From the NCBI RefSeq assembly GCF_008693385.1, contig NZ_CP044065.1, forward strand, positions 3,348,001 through 3,412,000: a DNA stretch of 64,000 nucleotides, read 5' to 3'. This DNA is from Cupriavidus pauculus (GTDB taxonomy: Bacteria; Pseudomonadota; Gammaproteobacteria; Burkholderiales; Burkholderiaceae). Shown in pieces: positions 46,088-54,236 of the stretch (the first letter of the stretch is position 1; each line of letters begins with the position of its first letter). The notes under the pieces were generated by a model. That model saw only the letters and a list, made by a program, of their open reading frames with translations. It was not told the DNA's origin and ran no database searches. The translations under genes and the position numbers were made by a program.

Positions 46088-47614
46088 ATGCAAACGGTCA
46101 ACTGTCCGGGCTGCGGCGCGGAGGTCAGCTTTCGTTCGTCCGCCGCGGTCATGGCGGTCTGCGAGTATTGCCAGAGCACGCTGCTCAGGGACGCCGATTC
46201 CGTCCGCGACATCGGCAAGATGTCGGCCGTGCTCGAGGACTACACGCCGCTGCAGATCCATACGAGCGGCCGGTGGGAGGGGCAGGGCTTCACGCTCGTC
46301 GGCCGCATCCAGCTGCGCTATGACGCGGGCCTCTGGAACGAGTGGTACGTGCTGTTCGACGACGGCTCCGACGGATGGCTCGCCGATGCGTCGGGCCAGT
46401 ACATGCTGTCGCGCCGCGTGCGGCCGGAGGCCGTGGCCAGTGCCACATCGGACCCGCTGCCGCCGTTCGCGCGCCTGCGCCCGGGCACGCCGCTGCGTTA
46501 CGAGGGCCTGCCGTTCGTGGCCGGCGACGTCCGCGCGGCGCGCTGCACGGGCGGACAGGGCGAACTGCCGTTCTCGGTCGGCGCGGGATGGACCACGCAG
46601 GTCGCGGACTTCCGTTACGAAGGCCGCTTCCTGACGCTCGACTACGCCGACGGCGAACCGCCCGCCGTCTATGCGGGGCAACTGGTCACGCTGGACCGTC
46701 TGCAATGCCAGCTGTTGCGCGCGGCGGACGAGATCGGCCGGACCGCCGACCGCTATCGCGGCAAGGCGGTGCCGCTCGCCTGCCCGCATTGCGGCAGCTC
46801 GATCGCCTATCGCGCGGGCACGGCGAACTTCGTGATTTGCTCCAGTTGCCATAGCGAAGTCGATTGCACCACGTCGACGGCGCTCGTGCTCGCCAAGCAT
46901 GAAGAAGTCGAAGCACTGCGCACGAGCCTCGCGCCGGGCGACGTCGGCACCATCGACGGCAAGCCGTACACGGTGCTCGGCCTGCTGCAGTGCACGGACA
47001 ACGACGACGAGGAAACCTCGACCTGGGTCGAATACCTGCTGTTCAACGAGGACGCGGGACTGCTGTGGCTCGTCGAGCAGGACAGCGGCTGGGATCGCGT
47101 GCGCGTGCTCGACGTCTGGCCGAAGCAGAGCGGCGCGAACGAGGTCACGTTCGAAGCCAAGCCATATCGCAAGGGTTTCACGTACGAGAGCGAGGTGCTG
47201 TACGCCGCGGGCACGTTCAACTGGCGCGTGCAGGCCGGCGACAAGACGCAGCTGACCGAGTACGGCTCGCCGGCGCGGCGGCTCACGCAGGAGACCAGCG
47301 AAACGGAGATCGTCTGGACGCTGTCGACGACGGTGTCGCGAACGCAGGTCTCGCTCTGGTTCCAGGACAACAAGGCGCTCGCCGAGGCCGCGAAGCTGCC
47401 CGAACAAAAGCGATCGGCGGGAGCCGTCGATGACCTCGGCTATTGCACGCGCGCGGCGTGGGGCTTCGTGTTCCTGCTGTGGCTGCTGAACCTGCCGATG
47501 GTGCTGATCGGCCGCGAAGACTGGGACGGGCTGATTTACGGAACGTTGGCGCTGTGGGCGCCGATCTGGATCGCGCGGCATTACGGCGGATCCGGCAGCG
47601 GGGATGAGGACTGA
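46088..47614 (+). CDS. DUF4178 protein with two zinc ribbons
   Basis: 508 residues. The first zinc ribbon has Cys6/Cys9 (CPGC) and Cys25/Cys28 (CEYC); a second ribbon in the middle reads 'ACPHCGSSIAYRAG ... VICSSCHSEVD'. Each is followed by a DUF4178 beta domain ('GFTLVGRIQLRYDAGLWNEWYVLFDDGSDGWLA' and 'YTVLGLLQCTDNDDEETSTWVEYLLFNEDAGLLWLV'). Two C-terminal membrane helices follow (about 455-495). Function unknown; it is a constant companion of DUF350 and AdoMet decarboxylase. The next ATG is 3 bases past its stop. Confidence 0.88.
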   Translation: MQTVNCPGCGAEVSFRSSAAVMAVCEYCQSTLLRDADSVRDIGKMSAVLEDYTPLQIHTSGRWEGQGFTLVGRIQLRYDAGLWNEWYVLFDDGSDGWLADASGQYMLSRRVRPEAVASATSDPLPPFARLRPGTPLRYEGLPFVAGDVRAARCTGGQGELPFSVGAGWTTQVADFRYEGRFLTLDYADGEPPAVYAGQLVTLDRLQCQLLRAADEIGRTADRYRGKAVPLACPHCGSSIAYRAGTANFVICSSCHSEVDCTTSTALVLAKHEEVEALRTSLAPGDVGTIDGKPYTVLGLLQCTDNDDEETSTWVEYLLFNEDAGLLWLVEQDSGWDRVRVLDVWPKQSGANEVTFEAKPYRKGFTYESEVLYAAGTFNWRVQAGDKTQLTEYGSPARRLTQETSETEIVWTLSTTVSRTQVSLWFQDNKALAEAAKLPEQKRSAGAVDDLGYCTRAAWGFVFLLWLLNLPMVLIGREDWDGLIYGTLALWAPIWIARHYGGSGSGDED

Positions 47615-47617
47615 GGG

Positions 47618-47785
47618 ATGCGGATACTGTTTCTCGTGTACGGCATGATCGTGCTGTTCGGCGCGACGATGTACACCTACAAGTCGGTGGGCGGCAGCGG
47701 CGGTGGCAGTGGCGGTGGCACGTCGTCCCGCGGCTGGAGCGGTTCGAGCGGCGGCGGCTGGTCGTCCGGGGGCGGCCACAAGTGA
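47618..47785 (+). CDS. 55-residue membrane peptide with Gly/Ser-rich tail
   Basis: ATG 47618 follows the DUF4178 stop by 3 bases, within GAGGG. The peptide begins MRILFLVYGMIVLFGATMYT, one membrane helix, then a tail of Gly, Ser and Trp (SSRGWSGSSGGGWSSGGGHK). Its TGA (47783-47785) overlaps the GTG start of speD, so translation is coupled. The position and tail recall the small Gly-rich partners found in yjf-type clusters. Function unknown. Confidence 0.75.
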   Translation: MRILFLVYGMIVLFGATMYTYKSVGGSGGGSGGGTSSRGWSGSSGGGWSSGGGHK

Positions 47786-48177
47786 ACGCGCCCGTGCTGC
47801 CATGCCCGCCGGTCTTGGGCCGCCACCTGCTGCTGGACATGCAGGGGGTGCCGGCGGCGGTGCTGACCGATGCCACGCGCATCGAGCAGATCCTGCACGA
47901 CGCCGCCCGCGCGGCCGGCGCGACGCCCATCGCCTCCCGCTTCCAGCATTTCGGGCCGGGCCTCGGCGTGACGGGCGTGCTGCTGCTGCGCGAGTCCCAT
48001 ATCAGCATCCATACATGGCCCGAGTACGGGTTCGCGGCTGTGGATATCTTCATGTGCGGCCAGGCGGCGCCCGAGCGCGGCGTCGAGGTCATCGTCGGGG
48101 CGCTGGCCCCGGCGTCACACCACGTCCGCGATGAAGCGCGTGGCCCGGCGTCGGGGCCGGGCCGCCAAAACCCCTGA
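47782..48177 (+). CDS. speD: S-adenosylmethionine decarboxylase proenzyme
   Basis: 131 residues from GTG 47782, which overlaps the previous stop. The self-cleavage site is Glu71-Ser72 in 'LLRESHISIHTWPEYGFAAVDIFMCG', where Ser72 becomes the pyruvoyl group; His77 and Cys92 are the other catalytic residues. This is the short prokaryotic SpeD/SpeH form. It makes decarboxylated AdoMet, the aminopropyl donor. As the last gene of the DUF350-SPFH-DUF4178 unit, it ties that unit to polyamine chemistry. The last 15 residues (RGPASGPGRQNP) are atypical. Confidence 0.95.
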   Translation: MNAPVLPCPPVLGRHLLLDMQGVPAAVLTDATRIEQILHDAARAAGATPIASRFQHFGPGLGVTGVLLLRESHISIHTWPEYGFAAVDIFMCGQAAPERGVEVIVGALAPASHHVRDEARGPASGPGRQNP

Positions 48178-48216
48178 CGCCGACAGGGCTTCCCGCATTG
48201 CCCTACACTGGCAAAA

Positions 48217-48235
48217 CCCTGTAACGACTACAGGG
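48217..48235. promoter_or_regulatory. MerR-type operator upstream of the CadR-like gene
   Basis: CCCTGTA-ACGAC-TACAGGG (48217-48235) is a perfect 7-5-7 dyad and resembles the operators of CadR/PbrR-type regulators. It lies 20 bases before the regulator ATG, so autoregulation is likely. Confidence 0.7.
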
Positions 48236-48255
48236 ATGTTGGCAAGGAGCCTGTC

Positions 48256-48687
48256 ATGCGCATCGGCGAACTGTCGCGCCACAGCGGCTGCGATATCGAG
48301 ACCATCCGGTATTACGAGCGGGAAGGGCTGCTGGACGCACCGCAGCGCGAGGACAACGGCTACCGCCGGTATGGCGACGGCCATCTGGTGCAACTCAACT
48401 TCGTGCGGCACTGCCGTTCGCTCGGCATGAGCCTCTCCGACGTGCGCCGCCTGCGCGATTTCCAGCGCAATCCGTCGCTGGCGTGCGACGACATCAATCA
48501 TCTGCTGGACCGCCAGATCGACCAGATCCACACGCAGCGCGTGGCATTGGAAGCGCTCGAGGGCCAGCTGCGCGCACTGCGCGAGACGTGTGCGACGCCC
48601 CATCCGGCGAGCGAGTGCGGCATCCTCCAGAACCTCCAGCAGGCCGCCGAGGGCGCTCCCTGCGAGTGCCACGCGCACACGCACTGA
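48256..48687 (+). CDS. MerR-family metal-responsive regulator, CadR/PbrR type
   Basis: 143 residues; AAGGAG lies 6 bases before ATG 48256. The N-terminal winged helix is 'MRIGELSRHSGCDIETIRYYEREGLL'. Metal-binding cysteines Cys77, Cys112 and Cys121 have the spacing of the Cd(II)/Pb(II) sensors, and the C-terminus has an extra CECHAHTH cluster that could bind metal. It activates an efflux gene when metal is bound. No efflux gene is adjacent, so the target is elsewhere or only its own promoter. Confidence 0.9.
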   Translation: MRIGELSRHSGCDIETIRYYEREGLLDAPQREDNGYRRYGDGHLVQLNFVRHCRSLGMSLSDVRRLRDFQRNPSLACDDINHLLDRQIDQIHTQRVALEALEGQLRALRETCATPHPASECGILQNLQQAAEGAPCECHAHTH

Positions 48688-48859
48688 TATTCCGCGCACC
48701 CGTTCGTCCGCACTCCGGGCGTTTCACGGCGTGCAACGCACCATTCGTCGCAGCGGTATTTTTCCTTGCGGACGAACCTTCTACTCTTCAGCCTGTGCCC
48801 GCGCTGCCACCAAGATGGCCGATTAGCAAGCGGGCCGCATACAGTTGAAGGAGTCCCAG

Positions 48860-49168
48860 ATGATCGCCAAACGCATGCTTGGCGGCGCCCTTGTCCTGGC
48901 GGCATTCGTCGCCTCGGCCACCGCGTTCGCCGCACCCGCCGCCAAGAAGGTCGGCAAGATGGATGTCTACGCCGACGCGTCCCGCGCGGCCAAGGCCGAC
49001 GTATATACCGATGGTTCCAAGCGCGACAAGTTCGACCCGTTCACCGACGGCCTGCGCCAGGGCAAGTTCGATACGTTCAGCGACGGCACGCACACGTTCA
49101 GCGGCGAGATCTCGGCTTCCGCGCTCGAGAATTCGCGCAACGGCGACCTGTACGGCTATCGCGTCTGA
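48860..49168 (+). CDS. Small exported protein with D-x-(Y/F)-x-D-G repeats
   Basis: 102 residues from ATG 48860, with AAGGAG at a 6-base gap. A Sec signal peptide (about 1-29, AFA) is followed by a mature part in which short acidic-aromatic units recur: DVYADAS, DVYTDGSKRDKFDPFTDGLRQGKFDTFSDG. The repeats suggest an extended, perhaps cation-binding, surface. The C-terminus is 'NSRNGDLYGYRV'. I know no family. It is flanked by its own promoter region and a strong terminator, so it is a single-gene unit. Confidence 0.75.
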   Translation: MIAKRMLGGALVLAAFVASATAFAAPAAKKVGKMDVYADASRAAKADVYTDGSKRDKFDPFTDGLRQGKFDTFSDGTHTFSGEISASALENSRNGDLYGYRV

Positions 49169-49213
49169 TTACCCGTCCTCACGGCAATCGTGAGGGCCAG
49201 CAGTTTTCTCTCC

Positions 49214-49264
49214 CACCTGCCCGGCCGACCTCCTCCTTCTCTCTCCGCCGGGCAGGTGATTTTT
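49214..49264 (+). terminator. Rho-independent terminator after the small exported protein
   Basis: A perfect 12-bp stem (49214-49225 with 49247-49258) with a pyrimidine-rich loop is followed by ATTTTT. Confidence 0.88.
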
Positions 49265-49312
49265 CCCCTACGCTTTTCCAATTCGCACTGCGGCTTGCAG
49301 GGTTTTCGCTGC

Positions 49313-50209
49313 TTATAACTGCCGCGCGGCAAACGTGTCGCATTTGCGGATGTCGCCCGTCGTCAGACCCTGGCGCAGCCATCGCACGCGTTGCTCGCTC
49401 GTGCCGTGCGTGAACGCTTCCGGCACCACATATCCCTGCGCCTGACGCTGCAGCCGGTCGTCGCCGATCGCGGCCGCGGTTTTGAGGCCTTCTTCCACGT
49501 CGCCCGGCTCCAGCAGTTGCTGGTTGGCCTTTTGCGCGGTGGCCGCCCATACGCCGGCGAGGCAATCGGCCTGGAGTTCGAGCCGCACGGACAGCTGGTT
49601 CGCCTGCGCCTCGCTCATGCGACGGCGCGCGGCGTCGACCTTGGCGGACACGCCGAGCAGGTTCTGCACATGGTGGCCGATCTCGTGCGCGATCACATAC
49701 GCCTGCGCAAAGTCGCCACCGGCACCGAACCGCTGGCGCAGTTCGTCATAGAACGCGAGGTCGATATAGACCTTCTGATCGCCGGGGCAATAGAACGGAC
49801 CCATCGCGGACTGTCCGGTACCGCACGCGGTCGGCGTCGCGCCGCTGAACAGCACCAGCGTCGGCGGCGCATACCGGCGATTCAGGTCCGTCTCGAAGAT
49901 GTGCTCCCATGTGCGCTCGGTATTGCCGAGCACCTTGCGCGTGAACACGGTCAGCTGGTCGGTGGCGGGCGGGCGATGCTGCTGCGGCGCGTGCTGCGGT
50001 TGCTGCTGCTGGCCCTGGATCACCGACGCGCCCTGGAAGATCACCGAGGGGTCGATACCAAAGAAGTATGACGCGGCCAGCGCGACGATGACCGTGCCGA
50101 TGCCGATGGTGCGGCCGCCGACCGGAAGTCCGAATCCACCGCCGCCTCCATAACCGCCGCCGCGGCGGTCTTCTACGTTCTGGCTTTCGGCTTCGTCATC
50201 GAGACGCAT
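49313..50209 (-). CDS. Neutral zinc metallopeptidase, YpfJ type
   Basis: 298 residues. A Gly-rich N-terminus leads to one membrane helix (about 35-52), a Gln/Pro/His-rich linker, and the peptidase domain with 'YVIAHEIGHHVQNLLG' (HExxH) and downstream 'RLELQADCLAGVW', where Glu/Asp completes the zinc site. A 'GTGQSAMGPFYCPGDQKVYID' segment is typical of the family. It is inner-membrane anchored, substrate unknown. Upstream of it (minus strand) lies the pyk 3' end with a 126-base gap. Confidence 0.93.
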   Translation of the reverse strand: MRLDDEAESQNVEDRRGGGYGGGGGFGLPVGGRTIGIGTVIVALAASYFFGIDPSVIFQGASVIQGQQQQPQHAPQQHRPPATDQLTVFTRKVLGNTERTWEHIFETDLNRRYAPPTLVLFSGATPTACGTGQSAMGPFYCPGDQKVYIDLAFYDELRQRFGAGGDFAQAYVIAHEIGHHVQNLLGVSAKVDAARRRMSEAQANQLSVRLELQADCLAGVWAATAQKANQQLLEPGDVEEGLKTAAAIGDDRLQRQAQGYVVPEAFTHGTSEQRVRWLRQGLTTGDIRKCDTFAARQL

Positions 50210-50321
50210 GGATACTCCGTGAGATCGGGAACGCCGGCAGCCGCATGCGTGACATCGCGCCGCTGCCGTTATGCCGTGGAGTATAGCAACGGCGCCATGC
50301 CTTCCGGAGTCCTCCGCCGTC

Positions 50322-50349
50322 TCACACGCCGGCCGTCACACGCCGGCCG
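50322..50349. repeat. 14-bp duplication at the end of pyk
   Basis: TCACACGCCGGCCG occurs twice in tandem (50322-50335 and 50336-50349). The second copy contains the pyk stop codon and last codons, so the first copy duplicates the gene end. Confidence 0.8.
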
Positions 50350-51820
50350 TCTCCTTCGGCGACTGGGTGAGGGCGGCGCCGCTCAGCGTAAGGTCGGGCG
50401 ATGCGCCGCCGACTTCCGCCACGCGCAGCAGGTTGGTCGTCCCGCCTTGCCCGAACGGTATCCCCGCCGCGATCGTGATCTGGTCGCCGGGCTCGGCATA
50501 GCCCTCGACGAGCGCGGCGCGCGTGGCCGCCTGGACCATCTCGTCCACGCTCTGCACATCGGGGCTGACGGTCGAGTGCACGCCCCACGTGATTGCGAGG
50601 CGGCGCGCGATATCGAGATTGGGCGTGATGCTCACGATCGGCGCGCATGGACGCTCGCGCGCCGCGCGCAGCGCCGTGGCGCCGGACGAGGTGTACGTCA
50701 CGGTCGCGCGCGCGCCGATGATATGCGTGACTTCGCGCAGCGCCGCGCAGATCGCATCCTGCCGCGTGGAAAGCGGCGCCTCGTGCTGGGCATCGAGCAT
50801 GTTGCGGTAGAGCGGATCGCGCTCGACCTCGATCGAGATGCGGTCCATCATCGCGATCGCCTGCACGGGGTAGCGCCCGTTGGCTGACTCGGCCGACAGC
50901 ATCACGGCGTCCGCGCCGTCGTAGATCGCGCTCGCCACGTCGGATGCCTCCGCGCGCGTCGGCACCGGCGAATCGATCATCGACTCCAGCATCTGCGTGG
51001 CGATCACGACTGGCTTGCCGAGCTGGCGGCACACGCGCAGGATGCGCTTCTGCACGCCCGGGACGCGCTCGGGCGGCAACTCCACGCCAAGATCGCCACG
51101 TGCGACCATCACCGCATCCGACACGCGCACGATTTCGTCGAGCTGCTGCAGCGCGGCAGGCTTTTCGATCTTCGACAGCACGCCCGCGCGCGTGCCGATG
51201 ATCTCGCGCGCCTCGACGATATCGGACGGGCGCTGCACGAACGACAGCGCGATCCAGTCCGCGCCGAGCGACAGCGCGAAGTCCAGGTCCTTTCGATCCT
51301 TGTCGGTCAGCGCGGGAATGGGAATCACCGCGTCAGGCACGTTCACGCCCTTGCGATCGGACAGCGTGCCGTTGTTGACCACGCGCGTCACGATGCTCCC
51401 GCTCGAGACCGACTCGATGGCCAGGCGCACCTTGCCGTCGTCGATCAGCAGCGACTGGCCCGCGCTCGCCGCGCGAAACAGTTCGGGGTGTGGCAGATGC
51501 ACGCGCGTGCCATCGCCGGGCGTGGGATCGCTGTCGAGCACGAAGCGGTCGCCCGCGCGCACCGCGACCTTGCCCACCGCGAACGTGCCGATGCGCAGCT
51601 TGGGACCCTGCAGGTCCGCAAGAATCGCGATGGGGCGGCCCGTCTCGGCCTCCACGCGCCGCACCGCGTCGTATCGCTGGCGATGATCGTCGTGCGTGCC
51701 ATGGCTGAAGTTCAGCCGGAACACGTCGGCACCGGCCTCGAACAGTTCGCGGATCACCGCGATATCGCTGCTGGCCGGACCGAGCGTGGCGACGATCTTC
51801 GCTTTGCGCTGGCGTCTCAT
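50336..51820 (-). CDS. pyk: Pyruvate kinase
   Basis: 494 residues. The start 'MRRQRKAKIVATLGPASSD' and 'DVFRLNFSHGTHDDH' are typical; the active site holds 'SKIEKPAALQQLDEI' (Lys) and 'MVARGDLGVELPPERV' (Mg2+-binding), and the C-terminal allosteric domain is complete. It makes pyruvate and ATP from phosphoenolpyruvate. It is the last gene of the gcl operon, 28 bases after the glycerate kinase gene, which makes sense as the end of the glyoxylate-to-pyruvate route. Confidence 0.97.
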   Translation of the reverse strand: MRRQRKAKIVATLGPASSDIAVIRELFEAGADVFRLNFSHGTHDDHRQRYDAVRRVEAETGRPIAILADLQGPKLRIGTFAVGKVAVRAGDRFVLDSDPTPGDGTRVHLPHPELFRAASAGQSLLIDDGKVRLAIESVSSGSIVTRVVNNGTLSDRKGVNVPDAVIPIPALTDKDRKDLDFALSLGADWIALSFVQRPSDIVEAREIIGTRAGVLSKIEKPAALQQLDEIVRVSDAVMVARGDLGVELPPERVPGVQKRILRVCRQLGKPVVIATQMLESMIDSPVPTRAEASDVASAIYDGADAVMLSAESANGRYPVQAIAMMDRISIEVERDPLYRNMLDAQHEAPLSTRQDAICAALREVTHIIGARATVTYTSSGATALRAARERPCAPIVSITPNLDIARRLAITWGVHSTVSPDVQSVDEMVQAATRAALVEGYAEPGDQITIAAGIPFGQGGTTNLLRVAEVGGASPDLTLSGAALTQSPKETAGV

Positions 51821-51848
51821 GTTGTCTCCTGGTTCTTGTGGGCGCGCG

Positions 51849-53186
51849 TCAGATCACGAGGATCGCGCGAAAGTCGTTGACGTTGGTGCGGGTGGGGCCG
51901 GTGACGATGAGGTCGTCGAGGCCCGCAAAGAAGCCGTAGCCGTCGTTGTTGGCCAGATGCGCGCGCGCGGAGAGGCCGCGCGCGGCGGCCCGCACGAGCG
52001 TGTCGGGCGACAGCACGGCCCCGGCGTTGTCCTCCGAGCCATCGATACCATCGGTATCGCCGGCAATCGCGTGCACGCCGGGCAGCCCGTCGAGCGCGAC
52101 GGCCAGCGCGAGCAGGAACTCGGCATTGCGGCCGCCGCGGCCATTGCCGCGCACGGTCACCGTGGTCTCGCCGCCGGAGAGCAGCACGCAGGGTTTGGCG
52201 AACGGCTGTCCGCGCGCGGCCACCTGACGCGCGATGGCCGCATGCACCTGCGCCACGTCGCGTGCCTCGCCCTCGATGCAGTCGGAAAGAATATGGGTCT
52301 CGAGGCCGAGCTCGCGCGCCCGCGCCGCCGCCGCTTCGAGCGATTGTTGCGCGGTGGCGAGCGTCACGCTGCGATGGCCGGCAAAGCGCGCGTCGCCGGG
52401 CTTCGGCGTTTCGCCGGCGCCGCTCTCGAGGTGCGCGCGCACGTGCGCGGGGATATCGATGCCGTACTTGGCGATGACCGCGAGCGCGTCGGCGCACGTG
52501 GTGGCGTCGGGCAGCGTCGGGCCGCTGGCGATCAGCGTCGGATCGTCGCCGGGAATGTCGGAGATAAGCAGTGTCTCCACGCGCGCCGGCGCACAGGCGA
52601 GCGCGAGCCGTCCGCCCTTGAGCGCGGACAGGTGCTTCCGCACGCAGTTCATCTCGCCGATGTTCGCGCCGCTGCGCAGCAGCGCCTTGTTGATGGCCTG
52701 CTTGTCCGCGAGCGTCAGGCCCGGTGCCGGCGCGGCGAGCAGCGCGGAGCCGCCGCCCGAGATCAGGCACAGCACGAGGTCGTCGGCGGTCAGGCCCTGC
52801 ACGAGCCCGACCATGCGTTCGGCGGCGCGCTGTCCCGCTGCATCGGGTACGGGGTGGGCGGCCTCGACCACCTCGATGCGATGGCAGTCGGCGCCGTGAT
52901 CGTAGCGCGTGACCACGAGGCCCGACAGCGGTCCCTGCCAGTGCGCATCGACGGCCTGCGCCATCGCGGCGGCCGCCTTGCCGGCGCCGATGACGACGGT
53001 ACGGCCTTTCGGCGGTGAGGGCAGGTGAGGGGGAAGGCAGTGGCTGGCGCTGACCGCGGCCACGGCGGTATCGAACAGGTCGCGCAGCAGCGTGCGGGCC
53101 TGGTGGGGGTCGCGATAATCGGCGAAGGACCGGCGGGCAGGCGTCAGTCGCGCGGCATTGGCGGCATTGGCGTCCGAGGCGTACAT
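51849..53186 (-). CDS. ttuD: Glycerate 2-kinase (MOFRL family)
   Basis: 445 residues. The N-terminal domain (DUF4147) has 'VVIGAGKAAAAMAQAVD' and 'LISGGGSALLAAPAPGLTLADKQAINKALLRSGANIGEMNCVRKHLS'. The C-terminal MOFRL domain has 'KPCVLLSGGETTVTVRGNGRGGRNAEFLLA' and 'AGDTDGIDGSEDNAGA'. The product is 2-phosphoglycerate, formed from glycerate and ATP. It lies 78 bases after glxR and 28 before pyk. Confidence 0.95.
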   Translation of the reverse strand: MYASDANAANAARLTPARRSFADYRDPHQARTLLRDLFDTAVAAVSASHCLPPHLPSPPKGRTVVIGAGKAAAAMAQAVDAHWQGPLSGLVVTRYDHGADCHRIEVVEAAHPVPDAAGQRAAERMVGLVQGLTADDLVLCLISGGGSALLAAPAPGLTLADKQAINKALLRSGANIGEMNCVRKHLSALKGGRLALACAPARVETLLISDIPGDDPTLIASGPTLPDATTCADALAVIAKYGIDIPAHVRAHLESGAGETPKPGDARFAGHRSVTLATAQQSLEAAAARARELGLETHILSDCIEGEARDVAQVHAAIARQVAARGQPFAKPCVLLSGGETTVTVRGNGRGGRNAEFLLALAVALDGLPGVHAIAGDTDGIDGSEDNAGAVLSPDTLVRAAARGLSARAHLANNDGYGFFAGLDDLIVTGPTRTNVNDFRAILVI

Positions 53187-53264
53187 GGGGAATCCTGGTG
53201 CGGCGGGCGGGATGCGTGAGGCATCGCGCGCGAGGCGCGACGCCGTGCTTCGAAGCGTGTGGTG

Positions 53265-54188
53265 TTACTTGTCGCTCTTCGCGATCTCGTGGTTCGACAT
53301 GATCTCGATCGCGCGGCACAGCGCCGAGTGATCGAGCTTGCCGAAGCCATGCGCCGCGCACGCGTTGAACAGTTCCTGCGCGGCCGACGTGTTCGGCAGC
53401 GACACGCCGAGCGCCTTGGCGCCCTGCAGCGCGAGGTTCAGGTCCTTCTGGTGCAGTTCGATGCGGAAACCGGGATCGAACGTGCGCTTGACCATGCGTT
53501 CGCCATGCACTTCGAGGATGCGCGACGAGGCGAAGCCGCCCATCAGCGCCTGGCGCACGCGCGCCGGATCGGCACCCGCCTTCGAGGCGAACAGCAGCGC
53601 TTCGGACACGGCCTGGATATTGAGGGCCACGATGATCTGATTCGCGACCTTCGTGGTCTGGCCATCGCCATTGCCGCCGACGAGCGTGATGTTCTTGCCC
53701 ATCAGCTCGAACAGCGGCTTCACCTGCTCGAACGCTTCGCCGGGGCCGCCGACCATGATCGTCAGCGAAGCGGCCTTCGCGCCCACTTCGCCGCCGGACA
53801 CCGGCGCATCGAGGTACGACGCGCCCAGCTTGTTGATGCGCGCGGCAAAGTCCTTCGTGGCGATCGGCGAGATCGAGCTCATGTCCACGACGATCTTGCC
53901 GTACGTGGCCTCCTTGCCCGCGGCCTTGTATGCGGCCGCGATGCCGCGCTCGCCGAACAGCACGGCTTCCACGTGCGGCGTGTCCGGGACCATCACGATC
54001 ACGATCTCGGCGCGCTTGGCCACTTCTTCCGCGCTCGTGCAGACCGTGACGCCGGCATCGACGAGCGCCTGCGGGGCCGGGTTCACGTCATGCACGAACA
54101 ACGTGTGACCCGCCGCGCGCAGATGACCCGCCATGGGTGCGCCCATGATGCCGAGGCCGATAAAGCCGATAGTGCGTTGGTTTGCCAT
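53265..54188 (-). CDS. glxR: 2-hydroxy-3-oxopropionate (tartronate semialdehyde) reductase
   Basis: 307 residues. The Rossmann motif is 'GFIGLGIMGAPMAGHL', the substrate site 'YLDAPVSGGEVGAKAASLTIMVGG', and the catalytic lysine lies in 'GDGQTTKVANQIIVALN'. It is a member of the beta-hydroxyacid dehydrogenase family that turns tartronate semialdehyde into D-glycerate with NAD(P)H. Its place between hyi and the glycerate kinase gene settles the role. Confidence 0.95.
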   Translation of the reverse strand: MANQRTIGFIGLGIMGAPMAGHLRAAGHTLFVHDVNPAPQALVDAGVTVCTSAEEVAKRAEIVIVMVPDTPHVEAVLFGERGIAAAYKAAGKEATYGKIVVDMSSISPIATKDFAARINKLGASYLDAPVSGGEVGAKAASLTIMVGGPGEAFEQVKPLFELMGKNITLVGGNGDGQTTKVANQIIVALNIQAVSEALLFASKAGADPARVRQALMGGFASSRILEVHGERMVKRTFDPGFRIELHQKDLNLALQGAKALGVSLPNTSAAQELFNACAAHGFGKLDHSALCRAIEIMSNHEIAKSDK

Positions 54189-54236
54189 GTGTGTCTCCTC
54201 CAGTCCAGATTCGGAAATAGGTTTTGCTGATGTCTG

